Shown piece by piece: positions 35,801-43,591 of a stretch of DNA of 49,843 nucleotides (the stretch's first letter is position 1; each line of letters begins with the position of its first letter). The translations under genes and the position numbers were made by a program. The notes beneath the pieces are model-generated. The model searched no databases and was not told where the DNA came from. It was given only the letters and a program-made list of their open reading frames with translations. Origin of the DNA: Chloroflexaceae bacterium (lineage in GTDB: Bacteria > Chloroflexota > Chloroflexia > Chloroflexales > Chloroflexaceae); NCBI GenBank assembly GCA_028282325.1, contig JANQID010000032.1:1-49843 (forward strand). Reading direction: 5' to 3'.

Positions 35801-36311
35801 CACCCGGTTCGGCGTGCCCGGCCCGGTCGTCTGCGCACCGTTTCGCGCGTTGCCGGATCGCCGTCTCATCGGCGACGCCGACGGCAATTGGGACAATGTG
35901 CTGAGCGAAGTCGAGTTTGCCGATCTGGTTGAGCAGCAGGTGACGCATCATTTTCGCGTCGCGCGCAAGATCTCGCTGCTGGACGGCGTGTGCTTGGCGC
36001 TGGTGACGCCGGCGACGAACGCGCGATCAACGCCGGAGGAGTTCGCGCTGGCCAGCATCGTGCGCACAATGCTCAGCGCACTGACGGTCACGCTGGGCGT
36101 GGAAAACGAGCGCGTCATCCATCGCGTGCCGGTGAGCCAGATCAACCTGACGCGCCGTAATCGCCACGATGCACCGCGCACACCAGCGGAAGAGCGAGAG
36201 GCGCTCGCACGATTCATCGACGCTGTGATGCTGGTAACTGCGCCGTGGCCGGAGCGCGACCGTAGCCGGTATCTGTCCGACGCCTGCCAGGGCCGTTCGC
36301 TCACGATTTAG
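32838..36311 (+). CDS. mcr: Malonyl-CoA reductase, with degenerate N-terminal SDR
   Basis: The protein has 1157 residues from ATG 32838, nine bases after GGGGAGG. The layout is that of Chloroflexus malonyl-CoA reductase: four SDR-fold units in two halves. The C-terminal half is intact: VITGGSAGIGGQIGRL near residue 512, LINNAGITGAEEM, ILNVSSYFGGEK (Ser653/654) and ADYAVSKAGQ (Tyr672, Lys676). That half reduces malonyl-CoA to malonate semialdehyde. The N-terminal half should reduce the semialdehyde to 3-hydroxypropionate, but has YGEDAEIG for TGGxGNIG, IAVD for NNAG, Leu153 for Ser and Arg171 for Lys (Tyr167 kept). It has also lost ~50 residues. The structural units between are conserved. The stop codon touches a repeat. 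Confidence 0.93.
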   Translation: MKQEADGTTRQVAPQRRLDGKVALVYGEDAEIGAELARRYLAEGATVALVGRNVPAVQARLRNLDGALLQSVSLQDASVETLRAAVAAVIARHGRIDALVIAVDADRQRLDAPPAAELAWIQDCVAAVMGVAWNLARVVIPQLAHAACIIVALPALQTTAADPPLPYVAARAALVRLVAGLAHEAGAQGIRMNMIQAAPAASPSAVARLAVFLAGDEARALHGQTLDLGGAQPPDVKRATLTSRPGLRAVDAAGQVILICAGDQIEAALALAGVLRSCGAEVALGFRSRALIAQVEKVLEASRRLQGAAYRPPWLFYLDPLDPDSVDKTLARIESYLQAPDAAIILPARQTYADAPALIDAADATVEALLTHELAGVIGLALQLTRFWSSRRAELPPPRVIFLSNDDDGRGNVYADVLRASVECLAYRWRTPTNADETAIWANQIVRYVNTEAEGLDFACAWVAKLLTGDRAIDEIGLYLPERITETAGAQRPSFGWAEGLIGLHLGKAAVITGGSAGIGGQIGRLLALSGARVMLAARRAGLLEHTRERIVADLEEVGYANAAARVAITADCDVAEEANLVRLAERTMKMFGRVDYLINNAGITGAEEMVIDLPLDIWRHTLQANLISNYSLIRKMAPLMQAQNTGAILNVSSYFGGEKYIAVPYPNRADYAVSKAGQRALSEELAHFFGPAIQINTIAPGPVDGNRLRGTDEEPGLYKRRAAIILENKRLSRVYAALIEAHNVSRQPIAALLDLLQRNDVSALVAPQATAIPEPLRRLASAIWEQSDPFGSSQAYLMNERIAHKLFVRLRSGRYLGTTDAEPRLNAIPPEPFFTSAQIDREAQHVRDRVLQMLSTQQMPSDFDVALATAHYLADRNISGETFHPSGGLKLDRVATDSDLFGQASQEQLAGLRDSTVYLIGEARPDYLLALARAYLDDYHARQVVCLTESAAAAERLRAALPAHAATGRWYTLAGGDDIEGMLETACTRFGVPGPVVCAPFRALPDRRLIGDADGNWDNVLSEVEFADLVEQQVTHHFRVARKISLLDGVCLALVTPATNARSTPEEFALASIVRTMLSALTVTLGVENERVIHRVPVSQINLTRRNRHDAPRTPAEEREALARFIDAVMLVTAPWPERDRSRYLSDACQGRSLTI

Positions 36312-36452
36312 AGACTGTCTGAAAAGACTGGGCCAGTCTCAAAACCGACATACCATTGAACGTCTGAGCGCAATTGCTGTCGAAGCCTTCAGCAAACGTT
36401 TTCATAGAAGACTGGCCCAGTCTGCTTTCTGCCACTCTTCAGACAGGTTCTT
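36311..36452 (+). mobile_element. Repeat family 2 (IS5-derived MITE), copy 2
   Basis: Starts GAGACTGTCTGAAAAGACTG and ends AGACTGGCCCAGTCTGC, then TTCAGACAGGTTCT, so both ends share a CTGTCTGAA-type inverted repeat. Its first base completes the mcr stop codon TAG. It is in the same direction as the IS relic upstream of mcr. Confidence 0.8.
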
Positions 36453-36469
36453 GGGCCGGTTCTGTCGGT

Positions 36470-37276
36470 TTATGGCTTGCGTGCAACGATCAAGCCAAAC
36501 GTGCCGCGCAGCGAGATGACCCGTTCGCCTTCGACGACGATCTCGAAACGCGTGCGCACATGCGGTGGCGCGGAGATCAACCAGCGCTCTAGCGCGGCGC
36601 GCTCGTCGTCGGGCATACGCATACGCGCGGTCCAAGAGGCGAACTCGTACGGCTCGCGAAAGTCATCCTCGCTCTGCTCGACGCGCAGTACCGCCGCCGT
36701 GCAGAACGTGCGCCACTCAGCGTAGGTGTAAGCGCGCACATGGCTCGGATCGCGCCAGCGCTCAAAGCGATCCATAAACGTATCAAGCTCGACGTCTTCC
36801 AGACCGATGTGGTCGGAGATCAGCAGTAGGCCGCCAGGGCGCAATGCGCGGGCCGCCTCGCCGACAAACGCGCGGATGTCGGCGAAGTGGTGAGCCGCAA
36901 CGCGACAGACGACCCGATCAAAGCTGGCAGGAGCGAATGGCAATGCCTCGGCGGCGGCGCGGCAGTAGGCGACGTTGGCAACCGACTGCACCGCAATGTG
37001 ATTACGAGCTGCGCACAGCATCTCCAGCGTCAGATCACTGGCGACCACGCGCCGTGCATGGTGGGCGAACGCCAGCGCGGTATGTCCGCCGCCCGTCGCA
37101 ACATCGAGCACGGTTTCGTCGCCGCGCATACCGGCGAGTTCGACCAGGCGCGCCAGATCGGAGCCATACGCATGGGTCGCGCTGGTGACATAGGACGCGG
37201 CGACGGGGGCGAACTGCGCCTGTACGCGTTCCTTGATGCGTGCGGTATCATCGGCGGGTTCGGGTTGATGAGACAC
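36470..37276 (-). CDS. Class I SAM-dependent methyltransferase (UbiE-like)
   Basis: GTG 37276 follows AAAGGA and gives 268 residues starting with SHQPEPADDTARIK. The core reads FAPVAASYVTSATHA, VLDVATGGGHTALAFAHHA (motif I), VVASDLTLEML, EALPFAPASFDRVVCRVAAHHF and ALRPGGLLLISDHIG. This is the UbiE/COQ5-like Methyltransf_11 group; the substrate is unknown. The frame stays open upstream to 37666, but that part has no ribosome site and is not typical. It runs opposite to mcr and diverges from the glycosyltransferase. Confidence 0.9.
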   Translation of the reverse strand: MSHQPEPADDTARIKERVQAQFAPVAASYVTSATHAYGSDLARLVELAGMRGDETVLDVATGGGHTALAFAHHARRVVASDLTLEMLCAARNHIAVQSVANVAYCRAAAEALPFAPASFDRVVCRVAAHHFADIRAFVGEAARALRPGGLLLISDHIGLEDVELDTFMDRFERWRDPSHVRAYTYAEWRTFCTAAVLRVEQSEDDFREPYEFASWTARMRMPDDERAALERWLISAPPHVRTRFEIVVEGERVISLRGTFGLIVARKP

Positions 37277-37559
37277 GGCGATTCCTTTCTGCAAACGAGC
37301 GTCGTCTGAGCGACAACAGCACGATATTCGACGCAGCGATCGGGCGCTGCCTCGAAATAATCGGGCGAATTGACACAATGCTCTGCTGTGACGATAATCC
37401 GGGCGCGCCGACGTACCGCTGTTCCGAAGGGCAATGCTGCGCTGGTTGTGAAGCCTGCCGGGCGCGACCGGCGGCGTTGCGGCGTACCGATGCGCGAGGG
37501 ACGCAATTTCGACAGGACGGCTACAGTATACACTCGAATGTGCAATCTCCAAAAAACTT

Positions 37560-39908
37560 ATGCAGCGCAAGCGCCGGTTTGAAAACGCTCTCGCCTGGAT
37601 CCAGAGCAGTGTAGCGCAATTACGCTCTTCCCTGACCGCCCGCTCGCATCTATCGCTAATCGCCATCTTGTTGCTGGCGCTGACCTTGCGGCTGGCGCTC
37701 TGGGCGCAGCCGCTCCATCAACCGGCAAATGACGAGGTCGAATACATCCAGGTGGCCTATGATCTGCTGGCGGGAAAGGGATGGCAGTTTTACGACAGCT
37801 ATCACTGGCTGCGCGCACCGTTGTATTCGCTGTTTCTAGCCGCGTCGCTCCGGCTCTTCAATGGCGATCTTTATCTCGCCGCACTGCCCAACATCGCGCT
37901 CAGCGTCGTACTGGTTGCGCTGGTCTACGCGTTAACCGGCGAATTGGGCCGCCAGTCGGATGGTGCGCCTGGCGCGCGCACTGCTCCGCTTGTCGCCGCA
38001 TTGATTGCCGCATTGCTTTTCACCTTCGCCGCCTTCGCCAGCCTGTATATGAGCGAGATGCTCTTCAGCGTTCTGTTCAGCGCGGCCTTGCTGCTGTTGC
38101 TGCGCTGGCGACGGCAGATGCATCGACACGACGCCCCCGACCCGCTCCACGCCTATGGGTTGCCGATCGCGGTCGGCGCCTTGCTCGGCCTGGCGATCTT
38201 GACCCGCTCGCTACCGTTGCTGTTTCTCCCTGTTCTGACCGTATGGATGGTGTATGCCGCCGGCGGAAGCGGTTGGCGACCGCGTCGGGCGGCGCTCGGC
38301 GGCGCCGCGGCTGTGCTGCTGTTTGCCGGGTTGACCATCGCGCCGTGGACGCTGCGCAATTGTCGGGCGTACGGGTCGTGCATCCTGGTCGAAACCGGAT
38401 TGTCCTATAATCTTTGGGCCTTCAGCGAGCCGCGCGAAGACGATGCGACGATTTTTGCGACGCTCGAAAACATCTCCAATCCCGCTGAACGGGCCGATGT
38501 CGCCACCCGGCGCGGTCTGGAACGCCTGCGCGAAGATCCGGCCATTCTGGCGCGCAAACTGCTCCCGAACTGGGTTGCGCTCTGGTCGGTCAAGCCGATT
38601 GAGGATCGTTTCCTGCTGCCGGACTACGTTGCCGATCCGCCACCGCTCGTCTTTTTGGGTGCGCTACTCGCCGACGATGCCCTGTATCACCTGATCCTGC
38701 TCGCAGGCTTGCCGGGACTGGGGGCGGCGCTCAGCAGGCGGCGTCCTGACGCCGTGCTGTTGGCGCTGTGGATGGCCTACGTCATCGGCATCACGCTGGT
38801 GACGCACGGCGAGGGACGTTATCGACATTTCCTGCTGCCGATGCTCATCCCCTACGCCGCGTTGGCGCTGAGCGATCCCGGAAGCGCGCGCCACGCAACG
38901 CCAACAGAAACGGAGGCATCACATCCAACCCGCCGTCTCGTGCGCGCTGCATCATACATATTCGCCGGTCTCGCCTTGCTCACGGCGCTGTGGTTCTATC
39001 CGTGGAACTGGGCCGCCGCCGGCGCGATCCGCAGCGTCCACCGGCTTGCCGGCGACCTCGCCCGGTCGCACGGCGATCTCGCTGGCGCGGAAACTGCCTA
39101 CCGCAACGCGCTGGAAGCCGATTCCACCCCCGACGGCTGGATCGCACTGGGCAACGTGCATCGTCAACGCGGCGAGACCGCTGCGGCGGAAGACGCTTAT
39201 CGCATCGCCTGGGATATTGCCCCGGCCTACATCCCCGCCAGCGCGCGCCTCGGCGACCTATATCGCAGCACCGGCCAGATCGAGCGCGCGCGTGCAGCTT
39301 TCATCGGGCGCTACGCGAGCGAGCAGGCCGTGCTCGACTGGAGCTGGAGCAATCTGGCCCCGGAACCGGCGACCCGGATCGCTATCGGCGATGGACTGGA
39401 CTTCGGCTATGTCGGCGGCGTCTATCCGGCGGAAACGCTGCGAGGCGCACAGGTGCGCTGGACAGGCGAAAGCGCTGCGCTACGGTTGGCTGCAACGTCG
39501 AACAGCGCCCGCGTGCTACGCCTGCGCATCGCCGCCCCACACCCCGACGCCGAGCATATCACCGCGAACATCTGCGTCGCCGATCATTGCCAGCCATTGT
39601 CCATAACCCCCGACTGGCGCGTCGTCAGCCTGATCCTGCCGCCATCGAACGCCGCAACGCAGATCGTCGAAATCCGCAGCCCGACGTTCGTCGCCGCCGA
39701 TGGTCGCTCCCTCGGCGTGCTGCTGGATTGGGCCGTGATCGACGCCGAGGCGGTATCCTCGTACGCCTCCAGCGATTGCTACCAAACGATGATGCGTGTG
39801 CTGCATGTCACCCTGAGCGAAGGGGAAGGGTCTCAATGGCCTGGGAATCTGAGATTCGTCGCTGCGCTCAGAATGACCGCATGCGGTGTCTCCAATATTG
39901 TTTGGTAG
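37560..39908 (+). CDS. GT39-type membrane glycosyltransferase with TPR region
   Basis: The 782-residue protein has about a dozen membrane helices in the first ~470 residues. The N-terminal ALTLRLALWAQPLHQPANDE carries the acidic loop motif, and the next loop reads WLRAPLYSLFLA, typical of ArnT/PMT GT-C enzymes using a lipid-linked sugar. Residues ~495-590 form TPR-like repeats (GDLAGAETAYRNALEA, GETAAAEDAYRIAWDI). A beta-rich outer domain follows. From about residue 740 the coding sequence is MITE copy D, so the last ~42 residues and the stop come from that element. The natural tail is lost. Confidence 0.82.
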   Translation: MQRKRRFENALAWIQSSVAQLRSSLTARSHLSLIAILLLALTLRLALWAQPLHQPANDEVEYIQVAYDLLAGKGWQFYDSYHWLRAPLYSLFLAASLRLFNGDLYLAALPNIALSVVLVALVYALTGELGRQSDGAPGARTAPLVAALIAALLFTFAAFASLYMSEMLFSVLFSAALLLLLRWRRQMHRHDAPDPLHAYGLPIAVGALLGLAILTRSLPLLFLPVLTVWMVYAAGGSGWRPRRAALGGAAAVLLFAGLTIAPWTLRNCRAYGSCILVETGLSYNLWAFSEPREDDATIFATLENISNPAERADVATRRGLERLREDPAILARKLLPNWVALWSVKPIEDRFLLPDYVADPPPLVFLGALLADDALYHLILLAGLPGLGAALSRRRPDAVLLALWMAYVIGITLVTHGEGRYRHFLLPMLIPYAALALSDPGSARHATPTETEASHPTRRLVRAASYIFAGLALLTALWFYPWNWAAAGAIRSVHRLAGDLARSHGDLAGAETAYRNALEADSTPDGWIALGNVHRQRGETAAAEDAYRIAWDIAPAYIPASARLGDLYRSTGQIERARAAFIGRYASEQAVLDWSWSNLAPEPATRIAIGDGLDFGYVGGVYPAETLRGAQVRWTGESAALRLAATSNSARVLRLRIAAPHPDAEHITANICVADHCQPLSITPDWRVVSLILPPSNAATQIVEIRSPTFVAADGRSLGVLLDWAVIDAEAVSSYASSDCYQTMMRVLHVTLSEGEGSQWPGNLRFVAALRMTACGVSNIVW
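39780..39907 (+). mobile_element. MITE-like repeat family 1, copy D
   Basis: Perfect ends TACCAAAC and GTTTGGTA, with TA at both edges, 128 bp. The interior has GCATGTCACCCTGA and GCTGCGCTCAGAATGACCGC. It is inserted in the 3' end of the glycosyltransferase gene and supplies its stop codon. Confidence 0.85.
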
Positions 39909-39964
39909 CGAAAATGACAGGTTGTCAGCCTCGCATAACCGCCGATTCGATGCTACACTCAGGA

Positions 39965-40134
39965 AGAACTGTCCGAACGTCATATCCTGAGCCAGTGCGG
40001 CGGATGCGCGCAGACTGGGCCAGTCTTCCGTTCTTCCATGAAAACGTTTGCTGAAGTCTTCGCCGGAAATTGCGCTTGAACGTTCATATGGTATGCCAGT
40101 TTTGAGGCTGGCCCAGTCTCTTTCCAGACAGCCT
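39965..40134 (-). mobile_element. Repeat family 2 (IS5-derived MITE), copy 3, inverted
   Basis: Starts AGAACTGTCCGAA and ends CCAGACAGCCT. Inside, AGACTGGGCCAGTCTTCC, ATGAAAACGTTTGCTGAAG and GCGCTTGAACGTTC are the reverse complement of copies 1 and 2. It lies 57 bases after MITE copy D. Confidence 0.75.
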
Positions 40135-40189
40135 GTGGGAACCATACGCGAAGCTGTGGGCTGAGTATTTACGACTGAGGAGGAACGGT

Positions 40190-40723
40190 ATGCAAGATGC
40201 TTTCTTAAACTTTATCGAATCACCCTCGCGCGAGTCCTACCTGCGCATCCGCGAGTTTCTGATCGCGCTGGATGTGTACGATCCCTACTCGGACGATTTG
40301 AACACCATTGGTACGCTCATCAATCAGCAGCAGTTTGACGAAGCGAACGAAGCAATCGCCGCCGCGATGCCCAACTTGCTGCTCAGCCCGCGCGCCCACT
40401 GGTATGCGGCAATCGTCTATGAAGAGCAGGGCAATGAAGAGCACGCGCAGATCGAGCAGTATATGATGACTGCTTGCTTCCAGGGCATCCTGTCAACCGG
40501 CGACGGCAGCTACGAACAACCGTTCATCATCTGTCGCACATCCGACGAGCATGATGTACTCAGCTACCTTGGCAAGGAAATGCAGCAGCAGAGCTTGCAC
40601 AACCGCGACAGCCGCCACTTCGACCAGCTCGATACGAAAGACGGCGAATCGATCTGGTTTGACATCACCGAGCCCTACAAGCAGATGGGCATACTCCTGA
40701 CGCGAAAAATGCAGGGACGATAG
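40190..40723 (+). CDS. Hypothetical protein, possibly DUF4919-like
   Basis: This 177-residue soluble protein starts at ATG 40190 after GGAGGAA. It has a mainly helical N-terminal part (SRESYLRIREFLI, then TIGTLINQQQFDEANEAI) that looks like a TPR-style helix pair. The second half has a YEQPFIICRTSDEHDVL strand pair and ends with IWFDITEPYKQM. The pattern, a helical repeat and a small mixed fold with IWFDI near the end, recalls DUF4919 proteins, but I am not certain. It is followed by the aldo/keto reductase gene on the same strand. Confidence 0.7.
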   Translation: MQDAFLNFIESPSRESYLRIREFLIALDVYDPYSDDLNTIGTLINQQQFDEANEAIAAAMPNLLLSPRAHWYAAIVYEEQGNEEHAQIEQYMMTACFQGILSTGDGSYEQPFIICRTSDEHDVLSYLGKEMQQQSLHNRDSRHFDQLDTKDGESIWFDITEPYKQMGILLTRKMQGR

Positions 40724-40793
40724 AACCGGCGTCCCTGTCATTGAATCCGGAAAGCGGCGCCGGCATTATGCCAGCATCGCTATGGGAGGAAGC

Positions 40794-41789
40794 ATGCGCC
40801 TACGTCAACTTGGGGCGATGAATCTATCGGTATCGCCTATCGGCATTGGCCTGGCCGCGCTGGGGCGACCGGGCTACATCAATCTGGGCCATGCCGATGA
40901 TCTTGAGCGCATCTACGATGTGGCGGCGATGGAAGCGCGCGCCCATCGCGTTCTTGATGCAGCCTATCAGGGCGGCGTGCGCTATTTCGATGCGGCTCGT
41001 TCGTATGGACGGGGCGAGGCGTTCCTGGGGAGCTGGCTCGCCTCACGCGGGCTGGCTCCGGGAGATGTGACGGTCGGCTCGAAGTGGGGCTACGTCTACA
41101 CCGCCGACTGGCAAGTGACTGCGGAACTCCACGAAGTCAAAGAGCACTCGCTGGAGGTGCTGCAACGCCAATGGGGCGAAAGTCAGGCGCTGCTCGGCGC
41201 GCACCTCGATCTGTACCAGATTCACTCGGCGACGCTGGAGAGCGGGGTGTTAACGAACACGGCAGTGCTCGATGAGTTGGCGCGATTGAAATCGACCGGC
41301 GTTGCCATCGGCCTGACCGTGAGCGGTCCGCGCCAGGCCGCGGTCATCGAGCAGGCGCTGGAAACGCGCATCGACGGCGAGCCGCTGTTTGCGTGCGTGC
41401 AGGCGACGTGGAACCTGCTGGAGCGCTCGGCGGGCGTGGCGATGGCGCGGGCGCATGCCGCCGGGATGGGCGTGATCGTCAAGGAAGTGCTGGCCAACGG
41501 ATGCCTGACCGAGCGCAACGCCGCGCCGGATTTCGCCGATAAGATGGCGGCGCTGCATGCGGAAGCAGCGCGGCTGGAAACCACGATCGACGGTCTGGCG
41601 CTTGCCGGAGTTCTGGCTCAACCGTGGGCGAGCGTCGTCTTGAGCGGCGCAGCCCGCATCGAGCACCTGGTGTCGAACCTGCAAGCGCTCGATGTGGCGT
41701 GGGACGCCGAAGCTGATGCGAAGTTGGCGCATCTGGCAGAATCGGCGGAAGCCTATTGGTCGCGACGCAGCGACCTGCGCTGGAATTAA
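40794..41789 (+). CDS. Aldo/keto reductase
   Basis: ATG 40794 follows GGGAGGAAGC and gives 331 residues. The TIM-barrel tetrad is visible: Asp and Tyr in YFDAARSYGRG, Lys in VGSKWGY and His in LYQIHSATLES. NAD(P)H would be bound near the C-terminal LSGAARIEHLVSNL region. The family reduces aldehydes and ketones; the substrate here is unknown. It could in principle serve small aldehydes, but nothing in the sequence links it to a particular one. Confidence 0.92.
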   Translation: MRLRQLGAMNLSVSPIGIGLAALGRPGYINLGHADDLERIYDVAAMEARAHRVLDAAYQGGVRYFDAARSYGRGEAFLGSWLASRGLAPGDVTVGSKWGYVYTADWQVTAELHEVKEHSLEVLQRQWGESQALLGAHLDLYQIHSATLESGVLTNTAVLDELARLKSTGVAIGLTVSGPRQAAVIEQALETRIDGEPLFACVQATWNLLERSAGVAMARAHAAGMGVIVKEVLANGCLTERNAAPDFADKMAALHAEAARLETTIDGLALAGVLAQPWASVVLSGAARIEHLVSNLQALDVAWDAEADAKLAHLAESAEAYWSRRSDLRWN

Positions 41790-41857
41790 TGGCCTACGGG
41801 TTGCACTGTGGTGGTGGCTCTCCCTTGACTAGCCAGGCGGATAGTGTTACGCCATCT

Positions 41858-41968
41858 TCAGCTTTGCAAAGTTACATCCTCATACTCAAACCCAAAACTC
41901 TCGGGACTGCCGCATACGGGTGAGCTGCCCGGTTTGGTGACTGAATCGGCAATAAATATTGTTAACAT
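41858..41968 (-). CDS. Small ORF with strong ribosome site
   Basis: A 36-codon frame begins at ATG 41968 seven bases after AGGAG, reading MLTIFIADSVTKPGSSPVCG, then SPESFGFEYEDV. It has one Cys and a hydrophobic start. It lies 59 bases after the stop of the hydrolase gene on the same strand, so it may share its transcript. I recognise no family. Whether it is a small peptide or the stub of a lost gene cannot be told. Confidence 0.4.
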   Translation of the reverse strand: MLTIFIADSVTKPGSSPVCGSPESFGFEYEDVTLQS

Positions 41969-42026
41969 TACACTTCTCCTGGACAACTGTTGCACTCTCA
42001 TACTCCACCAACTTGCTTGGCGCTTT

Positions 42027-42914
42027 CTAAACATGTCGGTTGAACCAGCCGAGCATTCTCTCCGGATGGTCATAAAACCAGTTGTAGCCATCAAATCTAT
42101 GGTTCGGTTCCTCCATCCAATACATCTCTTTCTCTACGTCCAAGGTATCATAAACGTCATTCACGAAATCCAGGTTTGTCCAAGGGTCTTTGCGGCCCTG
42201 GCACAAAAGTGTGGGCGCTGTCACTTTTTCAACCGCAGGAACAATGGGATAATCCAATGGAATACCGGTGTGTTCTTTGTAGTGTTCATCTGCGTGTCTG
42301 TAAATAGACCCTTTGATGCCATAGGCTTTTAAGAAGTCGCCATTCCCCAACGGCTGCATACCGACCAGAGCCTTGACGTTGCTGTTTGCAAACAGGTCAG
42401 CATCTTCGTTGAAAGCAAAAAAGGTGGCATTAAGCCCCATGCAATAACTCAACAAGCCGATGTTCTTCCCGTTCGTTATTTCATGATTCGCTATAAACCC
42501 TACGGCGGCTAATACATCAAATCGTTCATCATAGCCACCTGTGCCACAAGCCAACTTACTCTTTCCGCTGATGCCGTGATTTCGCATGTCGTACATCAAT
42601 ACGGCATAACCGGCATCGACAAGGCGTTGCGCCACTTTTACAAACTCAATTTCGTATTTGTAGGGTTTGGTCAGCCTTGGTTGATACTTGGTTTGGTAGC
42701 CAAAGCGATTGGCACGGTACCCAAAGTGGGTCATAATGACGACTTTGTTTGCCGTTTCATTCAGTAACCAACCGGATATTTTGACCCCATCTCTGGCGAG
42801 GAATTCTACATCTTTATAATTGATGCCATAGTCTGCGGGTGTTTTGGGAAACGGTTGATCTACCGGGTAAAGCACGGCATCTGCAAGTCTGTTTCCGATG
42901 GCTTTAAAGATCAT
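42027..42914 (-). CDS. Alpha/beta-hydrolase with Cys nucleophile
   Basis: The 295-residue protein has the alpha/beta-hydrolase order: VIMTHFGYRANR (oxyanion region), VLMYDMRNHGISG, then GLLSYCMGLNA with the nucleophile elbow S-Y-C-M-G, so the nucleophile is Cys rather than Ser, as in dienelactone hydrolases. The acid is in QGRKDPWTN and the His in EEPNHRFDG. ATG 42914 follows AAAGGAG. The base composition is clearly AT-richer than the neighbours. With the adjacent tetR gene it looks like an acquired module. Confidence 0.88.
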   Translation of the reverse strand: MIFKAIGNRLADAVLYPVDQPFPKTPADYGINYKDVEFLARDGVKISGWLLNETANKVVIMTHFGYRANRFGYQTKYQPRLTKPYKYEIEFVKVAQRLVDAGYAVLMYDMRNHGISGKSKLACGTGGYDERFDVLAAVGFIANHEITNGKNIGLLSYCMGLNATFFAFNEDADLFANSNVKALVGMQPLGNGDFLKAYGIKGSIYRHADEHYKEHTGIPLDYPIVPAVEKVTAPTLLCQGRKDPWTNLDFVNDVYDTLDVEKEMYWMEEPNHRFDGYNWFYDHPERMLGWFNRHV

Positions 42915-42946
42915 TATTAATCTCCTTTCATCTTAAATCATTATTG

Positions 42947-42960
42947 ACCGAATATTCGTT
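42947..42960. promoter_or_regulatory. Candidate TetR operator before the hydrolase gene
   Basis: ACCGAATATTCGTT, a near-perfect palindrome, matches the 14-bp palindrome in the tetR promoter. It lies between the tetR stop and the hydrolase start. Confidence 0.6.
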
Positions 42961-42982
42961 TAATTAAAAAATCAAAAAAATA

Positions 42983-43555
42983 TCAAATAGTCAACGCATC
43001 CCAGATAAGCTCAAAAGTAGCTTGCTGCAATTCCTCATCCAAAACTAGTTGGCCATTGTGATGTTGTTTGCCCAGCATCATTGAGGGTGCATAGAAAATT
43101 GCTGAAAATAAACTCTGGGGTATATCCTTGAAAATGCCTTCTTTTTTGCCACGTTCAAATAGTTGTGATACTGCCTGAAAGTATTCCCCTGATTGCGCTC
43201 TATTCACCCGATTGATTAAAGGCGAGTTCAGAAATTGCTCCGAAAAGGAGAAATTCGTCGGTTGCGTGAGCATATGGCGGCAGCCATTTTCCCAGATGAG
43301 CTTCAAGCCGTCTTTTACCGGCAAGCTGTCATCGTAGCCAATCAGCATCGCCCTGGCGTTCTCTTCTTTCACCATCAGATAGAGTTGATTGAGCAAATCC
43401 TCTTTGTTCTCAAAATAGACGTATATGGTGGCCGGCGATACGTTGGCCGCTTTGGCAATTTTCGACATCGAGGTATCGGCAAAGCCGATGGTGGTGATCA
43501 ACTCAATGGCCGCGTTGCTGATTGCTTTGCGTTTGGCGTCGTCTTTGTGTCTCAC
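42983..43555 (-). CDS. TetR-family transcriptional regulator
   Basis: GTG 43555 gives 190 residues; the upstream open frame to 43591 would start inside the promoter's -35, so it is rejected. The N-terminal helix-turn-helix reads AKRKAISNAAIELITTIGFA, then TSMSKIAKAANVSPATIYVY and FENKEDLL, the TetR_N signature. The C-terminal ligand domain is helical. It very likely represses itself and the downstream hydrolase through the two matching palindromes. The gene is AT-rich like the hydrolase. Confidence 0.9.
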   Translation of the reverse strand: MRHKDDAKRKAISNAAIELITTIGFADTSMSKIAKAANVSPATIYVYFENKEDLLNQLYLMVKEENARAMLIGYDDSLPVKDGLKLIWENGCRHMLTQPTNFSFSEQFLNSPLINRVNRAQSGEYFQAVSQLFERGKKEGIFKDIPQSLFSAIFYAPSMMLGKQHHNGQLVLDEELQQATFELIWDALTI

Positions 43556-43562
43556 GGCCTGT

Positions 43563-43591
43563 ATATTAAACGAACATTCGTTATTTGTCAA
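43563..43591 (-). promoter_or_regulatory. tetR promoter with operator in the spacer
   Basis: Minus strand: TTGACA (43591-43586), 17 bases, TAATAT (43568-43563). The perfect palindrome AACGAA-CA-TTCGTT (43569-43582) fills the spacer. The start codon at 43555 is only eight bases after the -10, so the mRNA may be leaderless. Confidence 0.75.

Noticed and set aside
37277-37666. Upstream extension of the UbiE-like methyltransferase
   Set aside because: Arg/Cys-rich non-family sequence; GTG 37276 has a ribosome site and matches the family start.
43556-43591. N-terminal extension of tetR from TTG 43591
   Set aside because: These codons are the -35, operator and -10 of the tetR promoter.
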